A stretch of 64,000 nucleotides of DNA from Clostridium cylindrosporum DSM 605 (GCF_001047375.1 NZ_LFVU01000027.1:124001-188000); one strand, 5' to 3'. Counted from the stretch's first letter, positions 43,245 through 52,437 are shown. Translations and numbers: made by a program. The notes: a model not told the origin generated them from the sequence alone.

Positions 43245-43958
43245 ATGAAAAGCTTAAAATCCAAGTTGTTACTTGGCCTTGTATGTCTTGTGCTAGGACT
43301 TATGCTATCTTTTCAATTTAGAATTACAAATGTTGAGAAAAATGCAGTAACTCCTGGACGTACTCAAGATAGCATTGCTAAGGAAATAGATGAATTAACG
43401 AAGCAAAAGCAGGAGTTAGGTAATAAAGTTGAGGAGTACCAGAAAAAGGTAGATGAATATGAAAAATCAGCTGCAAGCGTTAATGAAACAGCTGGAAAAA
43501 TGAAAGAGGATTTAGATAGCTTAAGAGTACTCGCAGGTCTTACAGATGTTGAAGGTAAAGGTGTTGTAATAACTATTTCACCGATTGTAGATGTTACTAC
43601 AAAGGTTTCCTCAACAGTACTTGATAATGATGTATTAAGTACTGTAAATGAACTTTTAGCTGCAGGTGCAGAAGCTATATCTATAAATGATGAGCGTTAT
43701 GTTAGTAATACACCTATAAGAGAAGCAGGGAAAATGATAAAAGTAAATAGTACAAAATTTGATTCAGCAGAACCTTTTGTCATTAAAGCTATTGGGAACC
43801 CTAAAATACTAGAGGGAGCATTTAAGATAACTTCTAGTGTAGCAGATAAAATCATACAGCAAAGTGCCTGTGATTTTAAAATTGAGAAACAGGATAAAGT
43901 GAAAATACTAAAATATAGCAAAAATGTTGAGTACAAGTATATTAAAGTAGGAAGGTGA
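43245..43958 (+). CDS. DUF881 protein (YlxX/YlxW-type), first copy
   Basis: N-terminal membrane helix, a coiled coil (about residues 40-95, rich in E, K and Q heptads), then the DUF881 domain with LTDVEGKGVVITI, NELLAAGAEAISINDERYV and PFVIKAIGNPKILEGAF. Function unknown, but these genes accompany ftsA/ftsZ and divIB in Firmicutes. ATG at 43245 has GGAGAGG upstream; the longer frame from 43203 overlaps ftsQ. 237 residues. Confidence 0.88.
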   Translation: MKSLKSKLLLGLVCLVLGLMLSFQFRITNVEKNAVTPGRTQDSIAKEIDELTKQKQELGNKVEEYQKKVDEYEKSAASVNETAGKMKEDLDSLRVLAGLTDVEGKGVVITISPIVDVTTKVSSTVLDNDVLSTVNELLAAGAEAISINDERYVSNTPIREAGKMIKVNSTKFDSAEPFVIKAIGNPKILEGAFKITSSVADKIIQQSACDFKIEKQDKVKILKYSKNVEYKYIKVGR

Positions 43959-43963
43959 TTTGA

Positions 43964-44347
43964 ATGATACCATTAATAGGATTGATAGTTGGTATACTTA
44001 TAGGTTCGTTCCTAAATATTGATATACCTACCGCGTTTATGTCATATATGCCTGTTGCCATTTTAGCTGCATTAGACTCTATATTTGGTGGAGTTAGGGC
44101 TGCTCTTGAAAAGAAGTTTAATTCTGATATTTTTGTTTCAGGGTTCTTTGGAAATATTATAATAGCCGCAGTACTTACATATCTTGGTGATAAGCTAAAT
44201 GTACCAATGTATCTTGCTGCAGTTTTTGTATTTGGTGGAAGGATATTTAATAACTTTGCCTATATAAGAAGAATTATTTTTGGAAGAAAAAAAGATTTAG
44301 TAGTTGAACATGGTGAATCTAAAGAGGATGAGAAATATGAAGATTAA
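43964..44347 (+). CDS. sbp: Small basic protein family (DUF1290, Sbp)
   Basis: A 127-residue membrane protein with about three spans (IPLIGLIVGILIGSFL, AILAALDSIFGG region, FGNIIIAAVLTYLG) and the very conserved LDSIFGGVRAALE segment. In Bacillus sbp lies between ylxW and ftsA. Here it is sandwiched by two DUF881 genes. GAAGGTGAT precedes the ATG. Function unknown. Confidence 0.9.
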   Translation: MIPLIGLIVGILIGSFLNIDIPTAFMSYMPVAILAALDSIFGGVRAALEKKFNSDIFVSGFFGNIIIAAVLTYLGDKLNVPMYLAAVFVFGGRIFNNFAYIRRIIFGRKKDLVVEHGESKEDEKYED

Positions 44348-45089
44348 TGAAGGTAAACTTCTTTTACTTCTAATAGGTATACTTTCAGGGATACTACTTG
44401 TAATCTTTATTGTTAATAATTCATCTGAGGCTACAAAAATTCTAACCTACAACCAGTATAAGGATATGAAGATTAAATCAAATAGTTTAAAGGCAGAAAA
44501 TAGAGGTTTATATAATAAACTATTTGATTTACAAAAAAAACTCAATGAATATCAACATTCTGGGGAAGAAACCGACGATAAGGTTAATAAAGCTATTAAA
44601 GAAGAACTTAAATATATAAAGCTTTTCTATGGAATAACTGAAGTTGAAGGGCCAGGAGCTACTATAACCTTAGATGATAATAGAAAAATAGCTTATAGCG
44701 ATTCACGGGAATTAACAAATATTGCAGTGCAAAATAGTGTTGTACACAACGTTGATTTGTTTGAAATTGTTAATGAACTTAGAAATTCAGGAGCTGAAGC
44801 AATAGCAATTAATGGTTATAGAATTGTTGCTGAGTCTACTATAACCTGTGAAGGGCCTACTATAATGATTGATGGAAATAATATCGTTCCACCCTTTGAA
44901 ATTGATGTAATAGGGGATGTTAACGCGCTTGAATACACTATTTCATCACAGGAGAATAAATTTGGTGACGTTTCTAGAAGAGGACTTTTAGTAAAGGTAG
45001 AAAACTTTAAAGATAAAACTCTTCCAAGATTTCAGGGGAAAGATGGCATTAATTATATGAAAGAGGTTAAAGAAGGAAGTAGCAAGTAG
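44337..45089 (+). CDS. DUF881 protein (YlxW-type), second copy
   Basis: The second DUF881 protein of the cluster, with a membrane helix near residues 8-25, a coiled coil (about 35-75) and a DUF881 domain (ITEVEGPGATITLDD, ELRNSGAEAIAINGYRIV, PFEIDVIGDVNALEY). ATG at 44337 is chosen because AGAGGA is at 44323-44328; it overlaps sbp by 11 bases. 250 residues. The paralog pair suggests a heteromeric complex at the septum; this is a guess. Confidence 0.87.
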   Translation: MKINEGKLLLLLIGILSGILLVIFIVNNSSEATKILTYNQYKDMKIKSNSLKAENRGLYNKLFDLQKKLNEYQHSGEETDDKVNKAIKEELKYIKLFYGITEVEGPGATITLDDNRKIAYSDSRELTNIAVQNSVVHNVDLFEIVNELRNSGAEAIAINGYRIVAESTITCEGPTIMIDGNNIVPPFEIDVIGDVNALEYTISSQENKFGDVSRRGLLVKVENFKDKTLPRFQGKDGINYMKEVKEGSSK

Positions 45090-45151
45090 CTCTAAATATT
45101 TTAAAAAATTTTAAATTATTTAGAGGATTATTCAAATTTATGTTGAATAAT
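45090..45151. repeat. Two consecutive inverted repeats between the DUF881 gene and ftsA
   Basis: CTCTAAAT/ATTTAGAG (45090-45097, 45118-45125) followed at once by ATTATTCAA/TTGAATAAT (45127-45135, 45143-45151). Neither ends in a T run on the plus strand. They may separate the upstream cluster from ftsAZ or carry operator sites for an ftsAZ promoter. Confidence 0.45.
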
Positions 45152-45211
45152 AAAATATTGATAAAGAAATTTTAATAGTACTCGAAACAGAATAAGGAGG
45201 TTATTTACTAA

Positions 45212-46480
45212 ATGAGTAATACAGTAGTATCGCTTGATATTGGATCATCAAAAGTATGTGTTGTACTTGCTGAAATAAATAAAAAGCAATTTAATATATT
45301 AGGTGTTGGAACCTCCGAATGTAAAGGTGTAAAAAAAGGTATAATTGTAGATATTGATTCTACTGTTGAAGCTATTCAAGATGCGGTTTCTCAGGCAGAG
45401 CAAATGTCAAATAGGGAAATAAAATCTACATTTGTAAATATACCTGGAGGATATGCATCACTTTATAAAAACAAAGGGGTTATTGCAGTTTCAGGTGATA
45501 ACAAGGAAATAATCTCCGAGGATGTGAAAAGAGTACTTCAAGCTGCTAGGGTTTTTTCTGTTACTTCCGACAGGGAAATAATAGATATAATAAAGGAACA
45601 GTTTGTTGTAGATGGATACGGAGATATAAAAGACCCTATAGGTATGCGAGGGGTCAGACTTGAAGTCGATGTTAGTCTTGTTGTAGCATCATGCACGACG
45701 GTTCAAAATATAATAAGAAGTGTAGAAAAATCTGGTCTTAAAATAGATGGCATAGTTCTTGAACCACTTGGAACATCAATGGTAACATTAAGTGATGATG
45801 AAAAAGAGCTTGGGGTTGCACTAGTTGATATAGGTTCTGAGACTACGGATATATCTGTTTTTAATAAAGGATCTTTAGTATTTACCAAAATGATTCCTGT
45901 TGGAGGAGGACACATTACAAGTGACATATCTATGGTATGTAAGATTTCTCACTCAGACTCTGAAAATCTAAAGAAGCAGTATGGGGTTTCTACAAGCACA
46001 CTTGTAAAGCCAGAGGATACAGTGAAAATAAGCGCTTTAGGTGGTAAGGGAGAAAAAAACGTAAGTCTTTATGAAGTATCTCAAGTTATGGAGGCTAGAA
46101 TATCAGAGATATTATACTTAATTAGAGATACCTTGGAAAAAGAAGATTTAGGTGAGAGTTTGTCTGCGGGAATTGTAATTACAGGGGGAGGATTATTTAA
46201 TATAAAAGGAATACAAGAAGTAGCTCAGGCTCACTTTAATGTTCCAGTTAGATTTGGTTATCCAAACTTTATTGGTGTTGCAAGTCCAATGTATTCTGCT
46301 TCAACCGGAATAGCAGTTTATGCTCTAAAAAATAAAAAAACAAGTGAAACATTAGCAAACGAATTTAGAAATGACGCAGCAGATGAAGTTGCAGTAGATG
46401 GAGATTATGATTTAGACGAACAGGAGGAAAAGTCAGGAATCTTTAATAGAGTTAAGGAATTCTTTACAGACTTTTTCTAA
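45212..46480 (+). CDS. ftsA: Cell division protein FtsA
   Basis: Actin-like ATPase that tethers FtsZ to the membrane. Begins VVSLDIGSSKVCVVLAE (phosphate 1), with an SHS2/1C subdomain, VALVDIGSETTDISVF (phosphate 2) and ITGGGLFNIKGI. The C-terminal SGIFNRVKEFFTDFF is an amphipathic membrane-targeting helix. 422 residues. AAGGAGG precedes the ATG. Confidence 0.95.
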   Translation: MSNTVVSLDIGSSKVCVVLAEINKKQFNILGVGTSECKGVKKGIIVDIDSTVEAIQDAVSQAEQMSNREIKSTFVNIPGGYASLYKNKGVIAVSGDNKEIISEDVKRVLQAARVFSVTSDREIIDIIKEQFVVDGYGDIKDPIGMRGVRLEVDVSLVVASCTTVQNIIRSVEKSGLKIDGIVLEPLGTSMVTLSDDEKELGVALVDIGSETTDISVFNKGSLVFTKMIPVGGGHITSDISMVCKISHSDSENLKKQYGVSTSTLVKPEDTVKISALGGKGEKNVSLYEVSQVMEARISEILYLIRDTLEKEDLGESLSAGIVITGGGLFNIKGIQEVAQAHFNVPVRFGYPNFIGVASPMYSASTGIAVYALKNKKTSETLANEFRNDAADEVAVDGDYDLDEQEEKSGIFNRVKEFFTDFF

Positions 46481-46502
46481 AACATAAAAGGGGGTAAATA
46501 AT

Positions 46503-47603
46503 GTGCTAGATTTTGAATTTGATATAGACAGCAATGCTCAAATAAAGGTTGTTGGCTGCGGTGGTGGAGGAAACAACGCAGTTAATAGAATGATAGAAGC
46601 TGAGCTTAAGGGAATAGAGTTTATCTCAATTAATACTGATAAGCAGGCTTTATTCCTATCAAAGGCAGGACAAAAAATACAAATTGGAGATAAACTTACT
46701 CGTGGACTTGGAGCAGGTGCTAACCCTGAAATTGGAGAAAAAGCAGCTGAAGAAAGTAGAGAAGAGATTGTACAAGCTCTTAAGGGAGCAGATCTTGTAT
46801 TTATTACTGCAGGTATGGGTGGTGGAACTGGTACAGGTGCAGCACCAGTAGTTGCAGAGATAGCTAAGGAACTTGGAATATTAACTGTTGGAGTTGTGAC
46901 TAAGCCTTTCCTATTTGAAGGAAGAAAGAGAATGATTCATGCAGAGAAGGGACTTCAAAGGTTAAAGGAAAGAGTAGATACTCTTGTTACTATACCAAAT
47001 GATAGACTTCTTCAAGTAGTTGATAAAAAGACACCTATTACAGAAGCTTTTAGAGTAGCTGACGACGTTTTAAAACAAGGTGTTCAAGGTATATCTGACC
47101 TTATAACAGTACCAGGTCTTATTAACCTAGACTTTGCAGACGTTACAACTATAATGGTTAATAGAGGACTTGCACATATGGGTATAGGTAGAGGTTCAGG
47201 AGAGAATAGAGCTGTTGAAGCTGCAAAGCAAGCGATATCAAGTCCGTTACTTGAAACTACTATCCAAGGTGCAACAGGGGTTCTTCTAAACATAACAGGT
47301 GGATCTGATCTTACATTATTTGAAGTAACAGAAGCAGCGGACCAAGTTAAGGAAGCAGCGGACCCAGATGCTAATATTATATTTGGTGCTGTAATTGATG
47401 AGTCACTTGGTGAAGATGTTAGAATAACTGTTATAGCAACTGGATTTGAAGGACAAGGTGAAGTGATTAAGGAACCTGTTAAGGAAGAAGTTGCTACAAC
47501 TGAAATTCAGGAACCTAAGGCTCAACCTAGAACTATAGAGATGCCAGTATCATCAGATGACTTAGATATACCTCCATTCTTTAGAAATCAAAGAAGAAGA
47601 TAA
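46503..47603 (+). CDS. ftsZ: Cell division protein FtsZ
   Basis: Tubulin-like GTPase forming the division ring. GTP-binding [16 protein letters not shown], tubulin signature [15 protein letters not shown]7 loop with NLDFADV. The C-terminal peptide [15 protein letters not shown] binds FtsA and other partners. 366 residues. GTG start with GGGGGTAA upstream; the nearest ATG is out of frame. Confidence 0.98.
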   Translation: MLDFEFDIDSNAQIKVVGCGGGGNNAVNRMIEAELKGIEFISINTDKQALFLSKAGQKIQIGDKLTRGLGAGANPEIGEKAAEESREEIVQALKGADLVFITAGMGGGTGTGAAPVVAEIAKELGILTVGVVTKPFLFEGRKRMIHAEKGLQRLKERVDTLVTIPNDRLLQVVDKKTPITEAFRVADDVLKQGVQGISDLITVPGLINLDFADVTTIMVNRGLAHMGIGRGSGENRAVEAAKQAISSPLLETTIQGATGVLLNITGGSDLTLFEVTEAADQVKEAADPDANIIFGAVIDESLGEDVRITVIATGFEGQGEVIKEPVKEEVATTEIQEPKAQPRTIEMPVSSDDLDIPPFFRNQRRR

Positions 47604-47611
47604 GTAAATTT

Positions 47612-47637
47612 AAGCAGTCAATCTTGACTGCTTTTTA
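47612..47637 (+). terminator. Rho-independent terminator after ftsZ
   Basis: A 10-base arm pair (47612-47621 with 47624-47633) and T run. It ends the dcw cluster. Confidence 0.9.
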
Positions 47638-47711
47638 TTTTGCTTATTTTTATTGAAATTTAATACTAAAATCTTAGTAATTTTGGTATAACTATAAATG
47701 AGGTGATTTAT

Positions 47712-49493
47712 ATGTTAGAAGTAAAAGAAAGAAGTGCTATAGAGGACAAATATAAATGGGATATTGATACTATTTATAGCAGTAAGGAAGACATACTAAG
47801 AGATAAAGAAAAAATAGATCTTTTAGTTAATGAAATTATCTCTTTAAAGGGAAAAATTTTAGATAGTGGAGAAAATCTTTATAAGGTTTTATGGCTTTCA
47901 GATGAGGCAGAGAGAATAACAGGAAAGATACTTAGCTTTACATTTATGAAAAGAGATGAGGATAATTCTAATTCGGATAACCAAAATCTTGCTAGCCTTG
48001 GAGAAAAGATAAATGTAGATGTTGATTCAAAGTTATCATTTATTGTGCCAGAAATTTTATCTCAGGGAGATGAGAAAATATATAACCTTATAGGAGCTTA
48101 CGAAAAACTCAGTTTATATAAAAGACTTTTAGATGAGCTTATTAGAAAAAAGAAAATAGTTTTATCTGAAAGTGAAGAGAAAATACTATCTGCATCACAG
48201 GAAGTTTCTCTTTCCTTTGAGAATATATATAAGATGCTAAGCTATGTGGACTTAAAATACCCTAAAATAAAGGATTCTAAAGGTGATGAATTTGAACTTA
48301 ACGATTCTAATTATTCTACCTTTATAAGAAGTGATGACAGGGTACTTAGAGAAAATGCTTTTAAGGGAATGCTTGGTACATATGAAGGATTTAAAAGCAC
48401 ATATGGAGCTATATTATCAAGTTCAATAAAAAAAGATGTTTTTTATAGCAAAACTAGAGGATTTAAATCTTCCCTTGAAGCTTCATTATTTGAAGACAAT
48501 ATTCCAGTAGATGTATATAAAAATGTTATAAGTACTGTGTCTAAGGGTATTCCTTTACTTGATGAGTATATAGGTATTAAGAAAAAAGAGCTTGGTCTTT
48601 CTGAGATGCATTTATATGATTTATATGCACCAACAGTTAAAAGTTCAAATACTAAGGTAGACTTCGAAAAAGCTAAGGAAATGATTAAAACATCACTTAA
48701 TATTTTAGGTAATGATTATAAATCAATTTTAGATGAAGCTTTTAATAATAAATGGATTGATGTTTATTATAATAAAGGAAAGTATACAGGGGCATATTCA
48801 TGGGGTTCATATGATACAAAACCCTATATACTTTTAAACTATAAAGAAAAATTAGATGATGTTTTGACTCTAGCACATGAACTTGGTCATTCTATACATT
48901 CTTATTACTCAAGAAAGACACAGCCATATGTATATTCATCATATACTATATTTTGTGCAGAGGTAGCATCTATTACAAATGAATGCCTAATGTATCTTTA
49001 TCTTATGGAAACATTAAAAGGTGAAGAAAGAAGATATGTTATAGATGAATTTTTAGAAAGTATAAGAACTACTTTCTTTAGACAAGGGATGTTTGCAGAA
49101 TTCGAAATGCTATCACATGGAGAAGCTGACAAAGATGAAGCTTTAAATGGGGAAGAATTATCAAAAATCTGGATTGATCTTTATAAGAAATATTATGGTA
49201 ATGTATGTGTTATTGACAAGGATATTTCATCAGAGTGGGCAAGAATACCTCACTTCTTTGATTCCTTTTATGTTTATAAGTATGCAACTGGTCTTTCAGC
49301 AGGAATAAGTATGGCAAAATCAATTTTAGAAAATGAAGAAAACCTTAACAAATATATTGAATTTTTAAAGTCAGGTGGAAGCGACTATTCAATAGAGCTT
49401 TTGAAAAAGGCAGGAGTTGACTTTACTACCACTAAACCTTTAGATGATACTCTTGAGATGTTTAAGTATCTTTTAGATGAATATAAGAAGTAA
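47712..49493 (+). CDS. pepF: Oligoendopeptidase F (M3 family)
   Basis: Cytoplasmic zinc peptidase for short peptides. Zinc motif HELGHSIHS (HExxH) in the C-terminal half, followed by EVASITNE (third ligand), and ends with the GLSAGISMA segment. ATG at 47712 follows GAGGTG by 6-7 bases; GTG 47703 lies inside that site. 593 residues, normal. Stands alone between ftsZ and the spoIIG block. Confidence 0.94.
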   Translation: MLEVKERSAIEDKYKWDIDTIYSSKEDILRDKEKIDLLVNEIISLKGKILDSGENLYKVLWLSDEAERITGKILSFTFMKRDEDNSNSDNQNLASLGEKINVDVDSKLSFIVPEILSQGDEKIYNLIGAYEKLSLYKRLLDELIRKKKIVLSESEEKILSASQEVSLSFENIYKMLSYVDLKYPKIKDSKGDEFELNDSNYSTFIRSDDRVLRENAFKGMLGTYEGFKSTYGAILSSSIKKDVFYSKTRGFKSSLEASLFEDNIPVDVYKNVISTVSKGIPLLDEYIGIKKKELGLSEMHLYDLYAPTVKSSNTKVDFEKAKEMIKTSLNILGNDYKSILDEAFNNKWIDVYYNKGKYTGAYSWGSYDTKPYILLNYKEKLDDVLTLAHELGHSIHSYYSRKTQPYVYSSYTIFCAEVASITNECLMYLYLMETLKGEERRYVIDEFLESIRTTFFRQGMFAEFEMLSHGEADKDEALNGEELSKIWIDLYKKYYGNVCVIDKDISSEWARIPHFFDSFYVYKYATGLSAGISMAKSILENEENLNKYIEFLKSGGSDYSIELLKKAGVDFTTTKPLDDTLEMFKYLLDEYKK

Positions 49494-49659
49494 AATTTAA
49501 CATAATAAAATTTTATAATAAGACATAATTTTTGAATAATTTATTCTGTTGATATGTATAGAGTTTATTAAATATGGAAACAATCTAGGTATATTCATGT
49601 AAGGGATACCTTTCCTACATGTAAATAACTTTAAAGAACTTATCCCAATCCCCCCCTAT

Positions 49660-49686
49660 AGGGCCATTATTGGCCCTGTTTTTTTA
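49660..49686 (+). terminator. Rho-independent terminator upstream of spoIIGA
   Basis: AGGGCCA/TGGCCCT stem (49660-49666 with 49671-49677), TTAT loop and a long T run. GC-rich stem, so strong. It insulates spoIIGA from upstream transcription. Confidence 0.9.
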
Positions 49687-49739
49687 TGTCCAAAACTGTA
49701 ATACTTTGAGGAAAGTTTTAACACATATGATTGGATATA

Positions 49740-49772
49740 GTGACAAATTTTACAGGTAGTTAAGCCTATAAT
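49740..49772 (+). promoter_or_regulatory. spoIIG-type promoter (SigA, wide spacer; Spo0A-activated type)
   Basis: GTGACA at 49740-49745 and a perfect TATAAT at 49767-49772 with a 21-base spacer. The spacer is too long for SigA alone but resembles the Bacillus spoIIG promoter (22 bases), which Spo0A activates. A partial 0A-box-like TTTGTCAC lies on the opposite strand over the -35. Confidence 0.6.
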
Positions 49773-49809
49773 TGGATTAGTGGTTTACTTTTTATTTGGA
49801 GGTAAGTTA

Positions 49810-50688
49810 GTGGGGGAAAGTGTATATATAGATGTTTTGATGTTTCAAAATATCGCAATGAATTTTTTTCTTTTATATCTACTAAGTAGATTGACTAATA
49901 TTAGTTCTAAATGGTGGAAAATTATTTTAGCAGCGTTAATTGGATCATTATACGTTTTTGTATTATTCGTACCCCGTCTTCACATATTCTACTCTCTTAT
50001 ATTTAAGATAATTGTTTCTTTTATTATGATACTAGTAGCTTTTACTCCTAAAGGTTTTAAAAAATTTATAAGATTAACCCTTGTGTTTTATACAGAAGCA
50101 TTTCTTTTAGGGGGAGGAATTATAGGTTTATTTTATTTAATATATGGTGACATAAATACTTTAGATAGTGCATTTTTGTTAAGTAAAATTTCACCGGGAT
50201 TTATTATTGTTGGAAGTATTATTACAACTATATTTGTTAAGATAGGTTTTGATGTTTTTGAATCCTATAGTAGAGAAGAAGAAAGTAAGGTTGAACTTGA
50301 GGTATATATTGATGGTAAAAGCTGCATATTAAAGGGGTTTATAGATACTGGTAATTACTTAAAGGATCCTTTAAATGGCTCGAAAGTAGTTGTAAGCTGT
50401 TTATATGCATTAAAGGATATAATTCCAATTGAAAAAATAGATATTTCTAACTTTGAAATAAATAAAGAATTCAGGGATTGTATAGCAGCATCAAGGCTTA
50501 GAATTATCCCATATAAGGCTATAGGGGTAGACAATGGAATATTAACAGGAATAAAAACAGACATGGTAATTGCAAAAAGCAAAAATAAAGTAAAGGTTAA
50601 TAAGGGGGTAACAGTTGCACTGCATAATAAGTCATTTTTAGGTGATGGGGCATATGATGCAATTGCGTATCCTGAGATATTAAGTTAG
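49810..50688 (+). CDS. spoIIGA: Sigma-E processing peptidase SpoIIGA
   Basis: Mother-cell aspartic protease that cleaves pro-SigE. Five membrane spans in the first 150 residues, then a soluble domain with the catalytic GFIDTGN (Asp at about residue 179). GTG at 49810 is chosen: GGAGGT lies 6 bases upstream and the open frame from 49780 would begin at the predicted transcription start. The family also starts with the YIDVL segment. 293 residues. sigE follows 12 bases later, as in Bacillus. Confidence 0.94.
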   Translation: MGESVYIDVLMFQNIAMNFFLLYLLSRLTNISSKWWKIILAALIGSLYVFVLFVPRLHIFYSLIFKIIVSFIMILVAFTPKGFKKFIRLTLVFYTEAFLLGGGIIGLFYLIYGDINTLDSAFLLSKISPGFIIVGSIITTIFVKIGFDVFESYSREEESKVELEVYIDGKSCILKGFIDTGNYLKDPLNGSKVVVSCLYALKDIIPIEKIDISNFEINKEFRDCIAASRLRIIPYKAIGVDNGILTGIKTDMVIAKSKNKVKVNKGVTVALHNKSFLGDGAYDAIAYPEILS

Positions 50689-50700
50689 GAGGGGAAAAGG

Positions 50701-51435
50701 TTGAATTTTTTTAAGTTTCTAAAGGAGAAAATAATAAATATAAGGTCATATTTTAATTTACTATATTTTAAGTTATTCTCTAAAGATGAGGTTTATTACA
50801 TTGGAGGAAATGAAGCTCTTCCTCCACCACTGACAAGTGAAGAGGAAAAAGACTTAGTTGAAAAACTAAGACTTGGGGATGAAGAAATCAGAAGCGTTTT
50901 AATTGAGAGGAACCTAAGACTTGTTGTTTACATAGCCAGAAAATTTGAAAATACAGGTATAAGTGTTGAGGATTTAATATCTATAGGAACAATAGGACTT
51001 ATAAAGGCAGTAAATACATTTGATCCACAAAAGAATATAAAACTTGCTACATATGCTTCAAGATGTATAGAAAATGAAATATTAATGTATCTAAGAAGAA
51101 ATAGTAAGATAAGGGCAGAAATATCATTTGATGAGCCTTTAAACGTTGATTGGGACGGAAATGAGCTATTGTTATCAGATATACTAGGAACAGAGAATGA
51201 CCTGATATATCATGAAATTGAATCAGAGGTTGAAAAGGAACTACTTCAAAATGCTATGGGAAGATTAAATAGTCGTGAAAAACAAATAATGGAGTTAAGG
51301 TTTGGTCTTCAAGGTGGAGGTGAAAAAACACAAAAAGAGGTTGCTGATATTCTTGGTATATCACAATCCTACATATCAAGACTAGAGAAGAGAATTATCA
51401 AAAGGCTTAAAAAAGAGATTAATAAAATGATATAG
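50701..51435 (+). CDS. sigE: Sporulation sigma factor SigE (pro-form)
   Basis: Mother-cell sigma factor, made inactive with a membrane-binding pro-sequence of about 29 residues (aromatic, amphipathic helix ending [11 protein letters not shown], the conserved cleavage region). Region 2 has [15 protein letters not shown]-like and region 4 [20 protein letters not shown] helix-turn-helix. 244 residues. Start TTG after GGAGGGG. Cleaved by SpoIIGA next door. Confidence 0.96.
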   Translation: MNFFKFLKEKIINIRSYFNLLYFKLFSKDEVYYIGGNEALPPPLTSEEEKDLVEKLRLGDEEIRSVLIERNLRLVVYIARKFENTGISVEDLISIGTIGLIKAVNTFDPQKNIKLATYASRCIENEILMYLRRNSKIRAEISFDEPLNVDWDGNELLLSDILGTENDLIYHEIESEVEKELLQNAMGRLNSREKQIMELRFGLQGGGEKTQKEVADILGISQSYISRLEKRIIKRLKKEINKMI

Positions 51436-51458
51436 GAAAATTTGGTAGAGCATCTCCG

Positions 51459-51487
51459 GTATAAAAAAATCCCTAAAAGGAAATAAT
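51459..51487 (+). promoter_or_regulatory. SigF/SigG-type promoter of sigG
   Basis: GTATA (51459-51463), 15 bases, GGAAATAAT (51479-51487). This fits the forespore consensus GYWTA and GGHNANNHT at every fixed position. It predicts forespore transcription starting about 30 bases before sigG. Confidence 0.8.
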
Positions 51488-51524
51488 TTTAATACAACTA
51501 TTACTGAAGGGGATGAGATGACCT

Positions 51525-52298
51525 ATGATGATTAATAAAGTTGAAATCTGTGGAGTTAACACATCAAAGTTACCTGTTTTAAAGGCAGATAAAATGAAAG
51601 AGCTTATGTTAAAGATTAGACAAGGCGATGAAGCTGCAAGAGAGGAATTTATACAGGGTAATCTGAGACTTGTTTTAAGTGTCATACAAAGATTCAACAA
51701 TAGAGGAGAGAACTTAGATGATCTATTTCAAGTAGGCTGTATAGGGCTTATTAAGGCAATAGATAATTTTGACTTAAGTCAAAATGTAAGATTCTCTACA
51801 TATGCTGTTCCTATGGTAATTGGTGAGATAAGAAGATATCTTAGAGATAACAACTCTATTAGAGTTAGTAGATCTTTAAGGGACATAGCATATAAGGCCC
51901 TTCAAGTAAGAGAAAGGTTAATTAGCAAAAATAATAAGGAACCTAACATATCACAAATAGCTAAGGAACTAGATCTCCCAAGAGAAGAGGTATACTTTGC
52001 ACTAGATGCTATACAAGACCCTGTATCATTATTTGAACCTATTTATCATGATGGAGGAGATGCCATATTTGTAATGGATCAAATAAGCGATAGTAAAAAT
52101 CATGATGAGAGCTGGATTGAGAATATTTCCATTAAGCAAGCAATACAACGATTAAATAATAGAGAAAAGCATATACTTAATCTAAGATTTTTTGAAGGAA
52201 AAACCCAAATGGAAGTTGCACAGGAGATAGGAATATCTCAAGCTCAGGTATCAAGACTGGAAAAAACTGCATTATCTCATATGAGAAAATACCTATAA
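51525..52298 (+). CDS. sigG: Sporulation sigma factor SigG
   Basis: Late forespore sigma factor. Distinct start MMINKVEICGVNTSKLPVLK is that of SigG. Region 2 with FQVGCIGLIKAIDNFDLSQNVRFSTYAVPMVIGE (key DNFD), region 3 REEVYFALDA, and region 4 MEVAQEIGISQAQVSRLEK. 257 residues. Follows sigE with its own forespore promoter, so it is both cotranscribed and separately controlled. GAAGGGGATG precedes the ATG. Confidence 0.96.
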   Translation: MMINKVEICGVNTSKLPVLKADKMKELMLKIRQGDEAAREEFIQGNLRLVLSVIQRFNNRGENLDDLFQVGCIGLIKAIDNFDLSQNVRFSTYAVPMVIGEIRRYLRDNNSIRVSRSLRDIAYKALQVRERLISKNNKEPNISQIAKELDLPREEVYFALDAIQDPVSLFEPIYHDGGDAIFVMDQISDSKNHDESWIENISIKQAIQRLNNREKHILNLRFFEGKTQMEVAQEIGISQAQVSRLEKTALSHMRKYL

Positions 52299-52313
52299 CT
52301 TAATATAGAATTT

Positions 52314-52345
52314 AATAAGCTAGAATTTTCTAGCTTATTTTTTAT
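52314..52345 (+). terminator. Rho-independent terminator after sigG
   Basis: AATAAGCTAGAA/TTCTAGCTTATT arms (52314-52325, 52328-52339) and a T run. Confidence 0.88.
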
Positions 52346-52389
52346 GTCGAAGTTTTAAATTATTTTACATATACTATTTTATTTTTAAA

Positions 52390-52418
52390 TAATACTTTAC
52401 ATATTCTTAGCATATAAT
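52390..52418 (+). promoter_or_regulatory. SigE-like promoter upstream of ylmC
   Basis: TAATACT (52390-52396), 14 bases, CATATAAT (52411-52418). Close to the SigE consensus KMATATT and CATACAHT with the right spacer. The -10 also contains TATAAT, so SigA use is possible. Confidence 0.55.
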
Positions 52419-52437
52419 TTTATAGGAGGTGCTGGGC

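Larger units (their letters stand above)
49494..49809 (+). other. Intergenic region between pepF and spoIIGA; possible small RNA
   Basis: 316 bases without a gene. From 49560 to 49690 it holds two overlapping, mutually exclusive hairpins (AGGTAT/ATACCT at 49587-49592 and 49606-49611; CATGTA/TACATG at 49596-49601 and 49616-49621) and a good terminator at 49660-49686. After that comes the spoIIGA promoter. It may be a long 3' UTR of pepF or an independent small RNA; no known RNA family is recognised. Confidence 0.45.
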
